Shown piece after piece: positions 17,038 through 26,147 of a stretch of 64,000 nt of DNA. Location of the stretch: the NCBI GenBank assembly GCA_003213175.1, contig QCNN01000003.1, forward strand, positions 20,336-84,335, in the 5' to 3' direction. Positions within the stretch are counted from its first letter, which is position 1. Each line of letters starts with the position of its first letter. Below the pieces are notes generated by a model that ran no database searches, was not told the origin of the DNA, and saw nothing but the letters and a program-made list of their open reading frames with translations. Origin of the DNA: SAR116 cluster bacterium AG-426-B08 (GTDB taxonomy: Bacteria > Pseudomonadota > Alphaproteobacteria > Puniceispirillales > Marisalimonadaceae). The translations under genes were made by a program, and so were the position numbers.

Positions 17038-18639
17038 ATGAGTAAAATCAATGAAATTACTAATCAATTAATGTGGAATAGACTTCTTTCTGTAGTAGAA
17101 GAACAGGGACAGACCCTTGTAAGAACTGCATTTAGCCCAATTGTAAGAGAATGTGGAGATATTTCTGCTGGCATATTTGATTTAAAAGGAAGAATGATGG
17201 CACAAGCAGTTACTGGGACTCCAGGACATGTTAATTCTATGGCAGAGTCAGTAAAACATTTTATGCGTTTTTTTTCGATTCAGCATATGAATGAAGGAGA
17301 TATATATATTACAAATGATCCGTGGATGGGAACTGGTCATTTAAATGACTTTGTATTAACCACTCCATGTTTTAAGAATAATAAAATTGTTGGTTTGTTT
17401 TCGTGTACTTCACACCTTACTGATATAGGAGGTATAGGTACTGGTCCAGATGCAACTGATGTTCATATGGAAGGAATTTATATTCCTATGTTAAAATTAG
17501 CTGATAAAGGTAAAATGAATAAAACTCTTTTATCTATGATCAGACAAAATACTAGGCAGCCTGTTGAGACAGAAGGTGATGTTTATTCCTTAGCAGCATG
17601 TAACGACGTAGGATGTTTACGTCTTAATGACATGATGAAAGAATTTGAAATTAGTGACTTGAATCAACTTTCAAATTTTATTTATACAAAGTCTGTGAAT
17701 GCAGTTAAAAAAGAAATTAAAAAAATACCTAATGGTGTTTATAAAAATTCTATGAAAGTAGATGGTTTTGAAAAACCTGTTACGTTGAATGCAACTTTAA
17801 TAGTTAAAGAAGATAAAATTTTTATGGATTATAATGGAACCTCTCAAAAGTCTCTTTATGGAATAAACGTTCCATTATCTTATACAAGAGCATATACAGG
17901 GTTTGGATTAAGTTGTCTTATTTCACCAGAAGTACCTAATAATGCTGGTTCATTGTCACCTTACGATATTAATGCTCCTGAAGGTACAATATTAAATGCC
18001 AAATATCCAGCAAGTGTATGCGCAAGGCATATAATCGGTCAGATGCTACCTGACGTTGTTTTTGGTTGTCTTGAAAAAGCTATTCCAGATTTAGTACCCG
18101 CTGAAGGTGCCTCTTGTTTGTGGAATTTAACTTTTAGAGGTCAACAAAAAGATAATAAAAGTATATTTGCTATCACTGCAGTAACAAATGGTGGTACAGG
18201 TGCACGTCCAAGCAAAGATGGTTTGTCGGCAACAGCTTATCCTTCAGGAGTAAAAGGTACTCCAGTAGAAATTAATGAAGCAGTTGCACCATTATTATTT
18301 TTAAAGAAAGAATTCAAAACTGGTAGTGGGGGTAAAGGTAAATTTAGAGGAGGAGATGGTCAAATAATTGAAATTAAATCCTCTCTTGGAAAAGATATGG
18401 AGATATTAGCCGCGTATGACCGAATTAAATTTCCTCCAAGAGGAAGAAAAGGTGGAGAAAATGGTAAACCAGGTTTAATTAAAATTAAAAATGGACGAAA
18501 ATTAAATGGAAAGGGTACTCAACCTATAAAAGGGGATGAGATATTAGTAGTTGAAACTCCCGGTGGTGGAGGATATGGATTATTTAAAAAAAGAAGCAAA
18601 GATTTATTAAATCAAGATAAAGAAAATGAATTAATTTAA
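17038..18639 (+). CDS. hyuB: N-methylhydantoinase B / hydantoinase subunit HyuB
   Basis: A 533-residue B subunit partner of HyuA. The signature region is GDIYITNDPWMGTGHLNDF near residue 84, where the Asp and His residues form the metal site, followed by SHLTDIGG. The C-terminal GGKGKFRGGDGQIIEI and VVETPGGGGYGLF are characteristic glycine-rich ends. One base separates it from hyuA. It converges on puuD, the two stop codons being on adjacent bases, so no terminator can fit between them. Confidence 0.9.
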   Translation: MSKINEITNQLMWNRLLSVVEEQGQTLVRTAFSPIVRECGDISAGIFDLKGRMMAQAVTGTPGHVNSMAESVKHFMRFFSIQHMNEGDIYITNDPWMGTGHLNDFVLTTPCFKNNKIVGLFSCTSHLTDIGGIGTGPDATDVHMEGIYIPMLKLADKGKMNKTLLSMIRQNTRQPVETEGDVYSLAACNDVGCLRLNDMMKEFEISDLNQLSNFIYTKSVNAVKKEIKKIPNGVYKNSMKVDGFEKPVTLNATLIVKEDKIFMDYNGTSQKSLYGINVPLSYTRAYTGFGLSCLISPEVPNNAGSLSPYDINAPEGTILNAKYPASVCARHIIGQMLPDVVFGCLEKAIPDLVPAEGASCLWNLTFRGQQKDNKSIFAITAVTNGGTGARPSKDGLSATAYPSGVKGTPVEINEAVAPLLFLKKEFKTGSGGKGKFRGGDGQIIEIKSSLGKDMEILAAYDRIKFPPRGRKGGENGKPGLIKIKNGRKLNGKGTQPIKGDEILVVETPGGGGYGLFKKRSKDLLNQDKENELI

Positions 18640-19857
18640 TTAGAGTCTTTTAAGAAAATTGTACAAATCATATAAAGTTTTTCTTTCTGAGTTTTCTAAA
18701 AACGTTATATTCCCAGGTGGCATTGCGTATGACATAACTGCTTGGGAATAAATACTATCAATATTTTGAACAATATCTTTAATATTTTCTAAATTAATCT
18801 GCTTAGGAGAGTGTTTCATATTTTCCCAAAGAGGTTCTTTTGCATGACACATTGAACATTTTGAAATAATAATTTCTTCAGAAGCTACAACTAATGTTTT
18901 GGGAATTTTCTGAATAATTAATTCTGCGTTCTTTTTTGCACTTGATAAGTTGGGTTTACCAATATCACTTAGATAGACCGAAAATAAAACTATTATAGTT
19001 ATTGGTATCCAAATAAGATAAGGTGGTTTTTTACCAGAGTGTTTGATATTAAAAAATTGTCTAATTAAAGCACCCACAATTATAATCAATGAGATTATAA
19101 TCCAAGAATATTCAGTTGCATAAATTGTGGGATAGTGATTACTTATCATAATAAAAATTACTGGTAGAGTTAAATAATTATTGTGTAGCGATCTTTGTTT
19201 TGCTGTAATCCCATGTATAGCATCAGGTTTTTTGTTTTCAAGTAGACTTTTAACCACTTTTTTTTGCCCAGGGATAATGATCATTAAAACATTAGCTACC
19301 ATTATTGTTCCCAGCATTGAACCAATTTGCATGTATGCCCCTCGATATGAAAAAACTTGAAAATATAGCCAGCTAAAAATCGTAAAAATAAATAAAATAA
19401 AAATTGCTAGAACATTATTATTTTTATTAACAGTTTTTTTACATATAAAATTATACAATACCCATCCTAAAATTATACCAATCAAAGAAATAGATATTGC
19501 TTCAAATTTTGTAAGGTCAAACTTTTCGATTTCAATCATATAAAGGTCAGCACTGAGGTAATAAACAAGAATTAATAGTAAAAAACCAGATATCCATGTT
19601 CCATAAGCTTCCCATTTAAACCAAGTTAATTGTGAAGGCATTTTTTCAGGAGCAACAAGGTATTTTATTATTTGATAAAATCCTCCACCATGAACTTGCC
19701 ATGCTTCACCATGAGCTTGTTTAGGCATATCTTTTTTGTTTTGAAGACTTAAATCTAACGCAATAAAATAAAAGCTTGAGCCTATCCAGGCTATTCCTGC
19801 TATCACATGAAGCCATCGTACTAAAAATTCAATCCATTCAAAAAATATATAGAACAA
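18640..19857 (-). CDS. puuD: membrane-bound urate hydroxylase with C-terminal cytochrome c domain
   Basis: PuuD-type enzyme that oxidises urate to 5-hydroxyisourate. The N-terminal two thirds is membrane-embedded (about eight spans, with LVRWLHVIAGIAWIGSSFYF), and the C-terminus has a heme-c motif CSMCH (in ISKCSMCHAKEPLW), so electrons probably leave through a cytochrome rather than to oxygen as in soluble uricase. The track start at 19932 is a TTG overlapping uraH by 74 bases. I prefer the TTG at 19855-19857, one base after the uraH stop, because AGAGG lies 8 bases upstream and the result begins at the family N-terminus FYIFFEWIEFLVRWLH. It is co-transcribed with uraH. Confidence 0.9.
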   Translation of the reverse strand: MFYIFFEWIEFLVRWLHVIAGIAWIGSSFYFIALDLSLQNKKDMPKQAHGEAWQVHGGGFYQIIKYLVAPEKMPSQLTWFKWEAYGTWISGFLLLILVYYLSADLYMIEIEKFDLTKFEAISISLIGIILGWVLYNFICKKTVNKNNNVLAIFILFIFTIFSWLYFQVFSYRGAYMQIGSMLGTIMVANVLMIIIPGQKKVVKSLLENKKPDAIHGITAKQRSLHNNYLTLPVIFIMISNHYPTIYATEYSWIIISLIIIVGALIRQFFNIKHSGKKPPYLIWIPITIIVLFSVYLSDIGKPNLSSAKKNAELIIQKIPKTLVVASEEIIISKCSMCHAKEPLWENMKHSPKQINLENIKDIVQNIDSIYSQAVMSYAMPPGNITFLENSERKTLYDLYNFLKRL

Positions 19858-19858
19858 T

Positions 19859-20209
19859 TTAGCTGCCTCTATAGGTACTATAACCAAATGGAGATAATAA
19901 CAATGGGATATGATAATGACTATCTTCGTCAATGGAAAATTGTATGGCTATATTTTCATAAAAATTATAATCTGGAGTTACTAAATTATTTTTTAAAAAA
20001 TATTCCTTTACATGAAATACAATTTCGTATTTCCCTTTCACAAAATTTTCACTTGAAATAAGAGGGTTATCTAAACGACCATCTTTGTTTGTAAAACATT
20101 CTGAAATTTTTTTTTTGCAATTTTTATCAATTGAATATAATTCAATTAAAATTTTATAGGCTGGTTTACCTATGCTAGTATCAAGAACATGTGTAGTTAA
20201 TCCTGCCAT
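19859..20209 (-). CDS. uraH: 5-hydroxyisourate hydrolase
   Basis: Transthyretin-like protein that hydrolyses 5-hydroxyisourate to OHCU, the step after PuuD. It is 116 residues, starts with GLTTHVLDTSIGKPA (family His), has the HYHIPLLLSP block and ends in the diagnostic YRGS tetrapeptide. No signal peptide is present. It precedes puuD in a two-gene operon and is divergent from uraD, with only 36 bases between the start codons. No Shine-Dalgarno site is visible upstream of its ATG, which suggests a very short or absent leader. Confidence 0.96.
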   Translation of the reverse strand: MAGLTTHVLDTSIGKPAYKILIELYSIDKNCKKKISECFTNKDGRLDNPLISSENFVKGKYEIVFHVKEYFLKNNLVTPDYNFYENIAIQFSIDEDSHYHIPLLLSPFGYSTYRGS

Positions 20210-20228
20210 TATGATACTTTATATCATA
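20210..20228. promoter_or_regulatory. palindromic element in the 36-base uraH-uraD divergent region
   Basis: TATGATA (20210-20216) and TATCATA (20222-20228) form a perfect 7-base dyad with a 5-base spacer that abuts the uraH start codon. TATGAT is close to the -10 consensus on both strands. The element may hold both -10 boxes or be an operator shared by the divergent genes. The assignment is inferred from position only. Confidence 0.4.
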
Positions 20229-20245
20229 TAAAAAATAGTAAAGAA

Positions 20246-20767
20246 ATGACAAATAAGATTATAAATTTTGAAAATAAAAGTTTTACAGAAAAAGAATTCA
20301 TTACTTTGTTTGACTCAATTTATGAACATTCTTCATGGGTTATTATAAATATCATTAAAAATAAAAGCTCCATACCTGAAAAATTAGAGGATTTGAAATT
20401 AAAAATGAAAGAGCAAGTAGAAAAAAGTTCAGATGAGTCAAAATTAAAATTATTACGGTCACATCCAGAGCTTGGAATAAAAAAAAATAAACTTTCAAGT
20501 CTTACAAAATCATCTCAAAAAGAACAAAAGTCTGCAGGTTTAGATCAATGCTCAGAAGAAGAGTACAAAAACATTAAATTATTAAATAAAAAGTATAGAG
20601 AAAAATTTGATTTCCCTTTCATAATTGCTGTTAAAGGTTTGACAAGAGTTGATGTTATAAATGCTATGAACACTAGAATAAATAATAATTATCAAGAAGA
20701 GTTTTTAACAGCATTAAAAGAGGTTCACAAAATAGCAAAAATTAGATTTGATACTTTAATTATTTAA
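20246..20767 (+). CDS. uraD: OHCU decarboxylase
   Basis: Decarboxylates OHCU to S-allantoin, completing urate to allantoin. The 173-residue all-helical protein contains LLRSHPELG, the GLDQCSEEEYKNIKLLNKKYREKF block and FPFIIAVKG, all family signatures with the active-site His and Glu. It is divergent from uraH-puuD and overlaps the 3' end of the molybdoenzyme gene by 8 bases in convergent orientation. It appears to be a single-gene transcript. Confidence 0.95.
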   Translation: MTNKIINFENKSFTEKEFITLFDSIYEHSSWVIINIIKNKSSIPEKLEDLKLKMKEQVEKSSDESKLKLLRSHPELGIKKNKLSSLTKSSQKEQKSAGLDQCSEEEYKNIKLLNKKYREKFDFPFIIAVKGLTRVDVINAMNTRINNNYQEEFLTALKEVHKIAKIRFDTLII

Positions 20768-23099
20768 TTTTTTTATTTATTACAGGTAGATTAAAAACAG
20801 ATATTTTTGGTAAATCTTTTTTCCATTTTTTAATTTCTACGAGAGTAGAATGAGCGGATGGTCCTTGGCTTAGAGATGAACAACCAATATCATCTGTCAG
20901 TACATTTGGATTTCCATGTATACAAAAATTCTCATTTTTATAAGGATTATACCATGCTCCTACAGGAAGATAAACAATGCCTTTCATTACTTCATCAGAA
21001 ATCTTTATTCCTGCAAGACAAGCCCCTCTATCATTAAAAACTTCAACAATATCTCTATTCTTTAAATTACGTTGTTTAGCATCTAATGGGTTTATCTTGA
21101 GCATTTCCCTTTGTTTTACTTTCATTTTTTGGCTATGTTTCCCATTATCAAGTTGACTATGTAAACGATTTTCGGGTTGTCCAGAAATAAGGTGTAAAGG
21201 ATATTTTTTTGCTATTTTTGCCCCCAACCATTCTTTTGGTTCTAACCATGAAGGGTGACCAGGGCAGTCTTTATAATTAAAACTATCAATTACTTTTGAA
21301 AAAATTTCTATTTTTTTTGACGGTGTAGATAGTGGAGAACTTTCTGGATTTTTTATATAATCCTCTAATAAAATTTGATCATGTGTTGGTTGTAAAACCT
21401 CAAAAAAGCTTCCTTCCCAAAACTCTCTAAAACTAGGAAGATAAAAATTATTTTTTTTGGCTAAATTTCTTGCTTCTATCCATAGAAATTCTAACCACTG
21501 CATTTCAGTTCTATTTTCTGTAAACTTTTTATTAAAACCTAATTTTTTAGAAATTAATGAAAATATTTCAAAATCATTTTTAGACTCTCCAATTGGGTTA
21601 ATGGCTCTATGCATGGGTGATACAGTTTGTTCCCAATGTCTAAATCCAATATCATTTCTTTCTAAATTAGTAGAGGTAGGAAAGATGAGATCAGAATAAC
21701 GAGCGAGGCTATTCCACCAAATTTCATTAGTTACTATGGTATCTGGTTTAAAACTAGCTTTAGTCAGTTTTGATAAGTCCATTTGATGATGAAAAGGGTT
21801 TCCACCTGCCCAGTAAACTAACTTTATATTAGGATATTTATAATCAGAACCATTAAAAGTAAATTTTTTACCTGGGTTTAAAAGCATATCTGAGTATCTT
21901 GCAACTGGGATAAAATCTGAAACATTATTTTTAAATTGATTTAAAGCTGGCCATTTAAAATTTTTAACAGGATTACCAATTCCATTTTCGGCACTATACC
22001 CTAAACCAAAACCCCCTCCAGGTAATCCAATTTGTCCCAACATTGCAGCAAGTACAACAACCATCCAATGAGGTTGTTCACCATATTGTTGTCTTTGAAG
22101 AGACCAAGAACCAGTTAATAAAGTTCTCTTATTATTAATAGAACTTACAATTTTATAAAAAGTTTTTTCTTCAATTCCTGTGATTTTTTTTGCCCATTTT
22201 GGATTTTTTTTAACCCCATCTTTATTTCCTAGTAAATAATCTTTAAAAATATCATAACCACTACAATATTTTTTTAAGAATGCATTATCACAAAGATTTT
22301 CCGTTTCTAAAATGTAAGCTAAAGCTAACATAAAGGCAGTGTCTGTGCCTGGTCTGATTTTAATCCAATCTGCTTTGACTAATTTATCAGCCTCCATATT
22401 GGTTGGACTAATATTAAAAAATTTAACCTTATTTTTTTTACATTTTTCTAGGTATAATCTAGTTGTATGAAAACCAACTCCACCTGAAGTAACTTGAGAG
22501 TTTTTTAGAGGTAGACTTCCGAACATGAGAATTACCTCTGTATTCCTAGCTATACTCTCCCAATCAGTGTGTTCATCTAGAAATTTTCTATAAGACATAC
22601 CAACTATATGTGGAATTATTGTTTCGCTTGCCGCGTATGAGTAAGTTGTTACAGATTTAACATACCCTCCATAACAATTAAAAAATCTGTGCAATTGACT
22701 CTGTGCATGATGAAATCTTCCTGAGGATGCCCATCCGTATGAACCAGCAAATATAGATTTGTTAGAAAAATTAGTTTTTACTCTCTCTAACTCATAAGAA
22801 ACAATTTCTATTGCTTCTTCCCAAGATATTTCCAGAAACTCATCATTTCCTCTTTTTTTTCTTTTTCTATCTAGAGCAAATTTTTCATTTTGTTTAAATT
22901 CTTTCAAATAATCTTTATACCAACCTAATCTGACATGAGGCTTTCTAATTCTTAAATCATCATCAATTGCATCAATCATACCTTCAGAAATTAATGAAGG
23001 ATCTAAATCTTTTTCATAAGGTTCTAAAGCTATTAATTTGCCATTTTTAACTTTCGCATAATAACTTCCCCAATGTGAGCTAGTAGTTTTTTTAAACAT
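20760..23099 (-). CDS. molybdopterin oxidoreductase, BisC / TMAO-DMSO reductase family
   Basis: A 779-residue bis-MGD molybdoenzyme. The N-terminal TSSHWGSYYAKVKNGKL and the loop SYGWASSGRFHHAQSQ are those of the DMSO/TMAO/biotin-sulfoxide reductase branch, in which the serine of this loop binds Mo. There is no N-terminal Fe-S cysteine cluster and no Tat signal, so it is probably cytoplasmic like BisC rather than periplasmic like TorA. The SQLDNGKHSQ and GCSSLSQGPSAHSTLVEI regions bind the pterins. It lies 7 bases after the FAD/Fe-S dehydrogenase gene on the same strand. It likely reduces an S- or N-oxide; the substrate is unknown. Confidence 0.85.
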   Translation of the reverse strand: MFKKTTSSHWGSYYAKVKNGKLIALEPYEKDLDPSLISEGMIDAIDDDLRIRKPHVRLGWYKDYLKEFKQNEKFALDRKRKKRGNDEFLEISWEEAIEIVSYELERVKTNFSNKSIFAGSYGWASSGRFHHAQSQLHRFFNCYGGYVKSVTTYSYAASETIIPHIVGMSYRKFLDEHTDWESIARNTEVILMFGSLPLKNSQVTSGGVGFHTTRLYLEKCKKNKVKFFNISPTNMEADKLVKADWIKIRPGTDTAFMLALAYILETENLCDNAFLKKYCSGYDIFKDYLLGNKDGVKKNPKWAKKITGIEEKTFYKIVSSINNKRTLLTGSWSLQRQQYGEQPHWMVVVLAAMLGQIGLPGGGFGLGYSAENGIGNPVKNFKWPALNQFKNNVSDFIPVARYSDMLLNPGKKFTFNGSDYKYPNIKLVYWAGGNPFHHQMDLSKLTKASFKPDTIVTNEIWWNSLARYSDLIFPTSTNLERNDIGFRHWEQTVSPMHRAINPIGESKNDFEIFSLISKKLGFNKKFTENRTEMQWLEFLWIEARNLAKKNNFYLPSFREFWEGSFFEVLQPTHDQILLEDYIKNPESSPLSTPSKKIEIFSKVIDSFNYKDCPGHPSWLEPKEWLGAKIAKKYPLHLISGQPENRLHSQLDNGKHSQKMKVKQREMLKINPLDAKQRNLKNRDIVEVFNDRGACLAGIKISDEVMKGIVYLPVGAWYNPYKNENFCIHGNPNVLTDDIGCSSLSQGPSAHSTLVEIKKWKKDLPKISVFNLPVINKKIK

Positions 23100-23106
23100 A
23101 ATTTTC

Positions 23107-26061
23107 TCAACTTAATTTAATGAGTGGTTCTAAGAATTTAGCCAAATGCATTGCTTTATTATTTGCCTCATCTTTTATTTGAGCTCTACAAGAAGTTCCA
23201 TCTGCAATTACTATTGGGTTATCATGCTTAAGAATTGTAGGAATCAATTTTGCGTGTGCCATTTTAATCGAAACATCATATGTTTCTTTATTATAACCAA
23301 ATGAACCTGCCATACCACAACAACTAGTTTCAATTAATTCTATATTAATTTTAGGAATTTTTTTAAGAATTTGAATAATAGGGTTTACAACATCAAAGGC
23401 TTTTTGGTGACAATGGCCATGGAGTAAAACTTTTTTATTGAAAATTTTAAAATTAATTTTATCTATTTTTTTGATTAAAAGTTCTTCAAAAGTAAAACTA
23501 TTTTTTTTCATTAAAATAGAATCTTTGTTTTTAATCAAGGAAGGTAATTCGTCTTTGAAAGACAGGATACATGATGGTTCTAAACCAACTACAGGTATGC
23601 CTTTTTTGAGATAGGGTATAAACGTTTTTAAAATATTTTCATACTCTTTCTTTGTTTTATCTAAAAGACCATAAGTTAAATAAGTTCTTCCACAACACAA
23701 ATTATCATTATTAATTTTTGGTAAAAAAGGTTCAAATCCAAATGCTTTCAAAACTTTGATAGCAGCTCTTATATTTTCAGGTTCATGATACCTATTAAAA
23801 CTATCTGGAAAAAGTATTACAGGATTATTTTTTATATCCGAAAATTTATTTGGCAACTCACTATCTCTAAAGTAATTTAGTTTAGTAAGAGGAATGTCTC
23901 TTTTAGCCGAAATATCAAAAAACCTCTCATTCATTAAATTGAAAATTTTAGTTTTTTGCAAAAACTTTAAAAATGGGTAAGCATAACTTAGGTATTTACT
24001 ATATTTAGGAAAATAAGCTATTAATTTTTGTGAAAAAGACAAACCAAACCTTTCATATCTTAACTTTTCTATTTCAATTTTCATCTTCGAAATATCCACA
24101 CTTGTTGGGCATTCTTTTTTGCATGCTTTACAAGAAACACACAACTTCATTGTTTCATACATTTCCTTAGAAATAAGAGATTCTTCTCTTAACTGTCCAG
24201 TTAAGGCTAGACGAAGAGTATTTGCCCTACCTCTTGGTGAATCTCTCTCATCTTTTGTTACCCTATAAGATGGACACATAACTCCATTTTCTAATTTTCT
24301 ACAAGAACCATTGTTATTGCACATTTCAATTGCACCCTGAAAGCCTTCAGATTTTCCAGGCCATGATGACCAATCCATGACTGTTTTTATATCAATTGCT
24401 TTATAAGCAGGGGAGTATCTAAAATAATTTCTATCATCCATTTTTGGTGCATCTATAATTTTTTCGGGATTAAAAATGCGATTAGGATCAAATAAATCTT
24501 TTGTTTGCCTAAAAATATCATTAATTTTTTTATCAAACATTTTTTCTATGAACTCAGACCTAACTATACCGTCTCCATGTTCACCAGAAAACGAACCTCC
24601 AAATTTTTTAACAAGAGAACATGCTTCTTCAGCAATCATTCTCATTTTTCTTACATCTTTGTTTATTTTCATATTCAAAACAGGTCGAACATGCAGACAT
24701 CCAACCGAAGCATGAGCATACCAGGTTCCATTTACATCATATTTTTTAAAAATCTTTGTTAATCCATTAGTGTATTCTGCTAAATTTTCTAAGCTCACAG
24801 CACAGTCTTCTACAAAAGAAACAGGTTTACTGTCACTTTTCATAGACATCATTATATTCAATCCGGATTTTCTCATTTCGGTTAGTCTGGATTGATCTTT
24901 AGGGTTAAAAATTTTTATTACACCACCTGATTTTATTTTTTTATTCCAATCATAACCCAAGTTTTTCATTAATTTTTCTAATTGAATTAATTTTTTTTCA
25001 TTTTGACTTTCATTTTTTTCTGCAAATTCAACAACTAATAAAGCTTCTGGCTTTCCTTTAACAAAATCAGCGACTGTTTGTTTAAAAATTTGAATATCTC
25101 TAGCTAATTTGATCATGGTATTATCTATTAATTCTACAGATATAGGGTTAAGTTTTACAATATGTTGAGTTACATCCATTGACTGATAGAATGAAGGGAA
25201 ATGACAAATTGCCATTACTTTTTTGTTTGGAAGAGACGACAATTTTAACTTGATTTTTGTAAAATATCCAAGAGTACCCTCAGAACCAACAAGTAAATGT
25301 GATAAATTAATTCCATCACCTTTTCTTCCATTTGGTCTGTAAGACATTGCATCAGGAAGTAGGGCATCAATGTTATAACCTGCAACTCTTCGTAAAACTT
25401 TTGGAAAATTATTCAAAATGAGTTTTTTATTTTTCTTAACTTGCTCACACAATTTAAAGATATTTGTATTAAAAATATTTACGTTAGAATTTTTTTGGAA
25501 TTTACCAATATCTATATTACCAAATGTATATTCTCTACCATCATTTAATACAGCATTGACTGATAAAACATTATCTCTCATCATTCCGTATTTCAAAGAT
25601 CTTCCACCACAACTATTATTACCAGCCATACCTCCGATAGTTGCTCTGCTTGAAGTTGAGACATCAACGGGAAACCACAATCCATATTGTTTAAGGTATC
25701 TATTTAATTCATCTAAAACTATTCCTGGTTCAACAGAACAAGTTTTATTTTTCTCATCAAATTCTAAAATTTTATTGAAATATTTAGAATTATCTATAAC
25801 CAGTGATTTATTGACAGTCTGACCACATTGAGAAGTTCCTCCTCCTCTTGGTAAAATTGAAATATTATTTTCTAAACAAAAATTTACGGCTTTTAAAACA
25901 TCTTCTTTGTTTTTTGGTATAAAAACTCCTAAAGGTTCAATTTGATATATTGAAGCATCAGTAGAGTATCTTCCTTTTGAAAACTCATCATCATAAAATT
26001 CGCCGTTTGTTATATTTTTTAACTCAGAAAGAGGAATAGGTGGAATGTCTTTTGGCATCAA
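23107..26061 (-). CDS. FAD-linked 2-hydroxyacid dehydrogenase with Fe-S and CCG domains (YdiJ-like)
   Basis: A 984-residue fusion. The N-terminal PCMH FAD domain has LPRGGGTSQCGQTVN and GGMAGNNSCGGRSLKYG; the C-terminal FAD-oxidase domain has GSFSGEHGDGIVRSEF. Next come ferredoxin-like cysteine clusters (CNNNGSCRKLENGVMCPSYR and CVSCKACKKECPTSVD), and the C-terminal part has two cysteine-rich motifs, LCCGRTY and SCCGMAGSFG, as in GlpC/LldE. This order and size match YdiJ-type D-2-hydroxyglutarate/D-lactate dehydrogenases (about 1000 residues). It is upstream of, and probably co-transcribed with, the BisC-like gene, and divergent from serine-glyoxylate aminotransferase. The substrate may be a 2-hydroxyacid such as glycolate, lactate or 2-hydroxyglutarate. 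Confidence 0.85.
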   Translation of the reverse strand: MMPKDIPPIPLSELKNITNGEFYDDEFSKGRYSTDASIYQIEPLGVFIPKNKEDVLKAVNFCLENNISILPRGGGTSQCGQTVNKSLVIDNSKYFNKILEFDEKNKTCSVEPGIVLDELNRYLKQYGLWFPVDVSTSSRATIGGMAGNNSCGGRSLKYGMMRDNVLSVNAVLNDGREYTFGNIDIGKFQKNSNVNIFNTNIFKLCEQVKKNKKLILNNFPKVLRRVAGYNIDALLPDAMSYRPNGRKGDGINLSHLLVGSEGTLGYFTKIKLKLSSLPNKKVMAICHFPSFYQSMDVTQHIVKLNPISVELIDNTMIKLARDIQIFKQTVADFVKGKPEALLVVEFAEKNESQNEKKLIQLEKLMKNLGYDWNKKIKSGGVIKIFNPKDQSRLTEMRKSGLNIMMSMKSDSKPVSFVEDCAVSLENLAEYTNGLTKIFKKYDVNGTWYAHASVGCLHVRPVLNMKINKDVRKMRMIAEEACSLVKKFGGSFSGEHGDGIVRSEFIEKMFDKKINDIFRQTKDLFDPNRIFNPEKIIDAPKMDDRNYFRYSPAYKAIDIKTVMDWSSWPGKSEGFQGAIEMCNNNGSCRKLENGVMCPSYRVTKDERDSPRGRANTLRLALTGQLREESLISKEMYETMKLCVSCKACKKECPTSVDISKMKIEIEKLRYERFGLSFSQKLIAYFPKYSKYLSYAYPFLKFLQKTKIFNLMNERFFDISAKRDIPLTKLNYFRDSELPNKFSDIKNNPVILFPDSFNRYHEPENIRAAIKVLKAFGFEPFLPKINNDNLCCGRTYLTYGLLDKTKKEYENILKTFIPYLKKGIPVVGLEPSCILSFKDELPSLIKNKDSILMKKNSFTFEELLIKKIDKINFKIFNKKVLLHGHCHQKAFDVVNPIIQILKKIPKINIELIETSCCGMAGSFGYNKETYDVSIKMAHAKLIPTILKHDNPIVIADGTSCRAQIKDEANNKAMHLAKFLEPLIKLS

Positions 26062-26147
26062 ATAACTTATAATTTTTTAAATAGGTGCTATATATTTATT
26101 AATATATATATATTCTAACAATATTAAAGATTAAACAAGGATAATAA

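Noticed and set aside
19858-19932. Longer puuD N-terminus from the ORF track
   Set aside because: It overlaps uraH by 74 bases, begins at another TTG without a ribosome site and adds residues not expected for the family.
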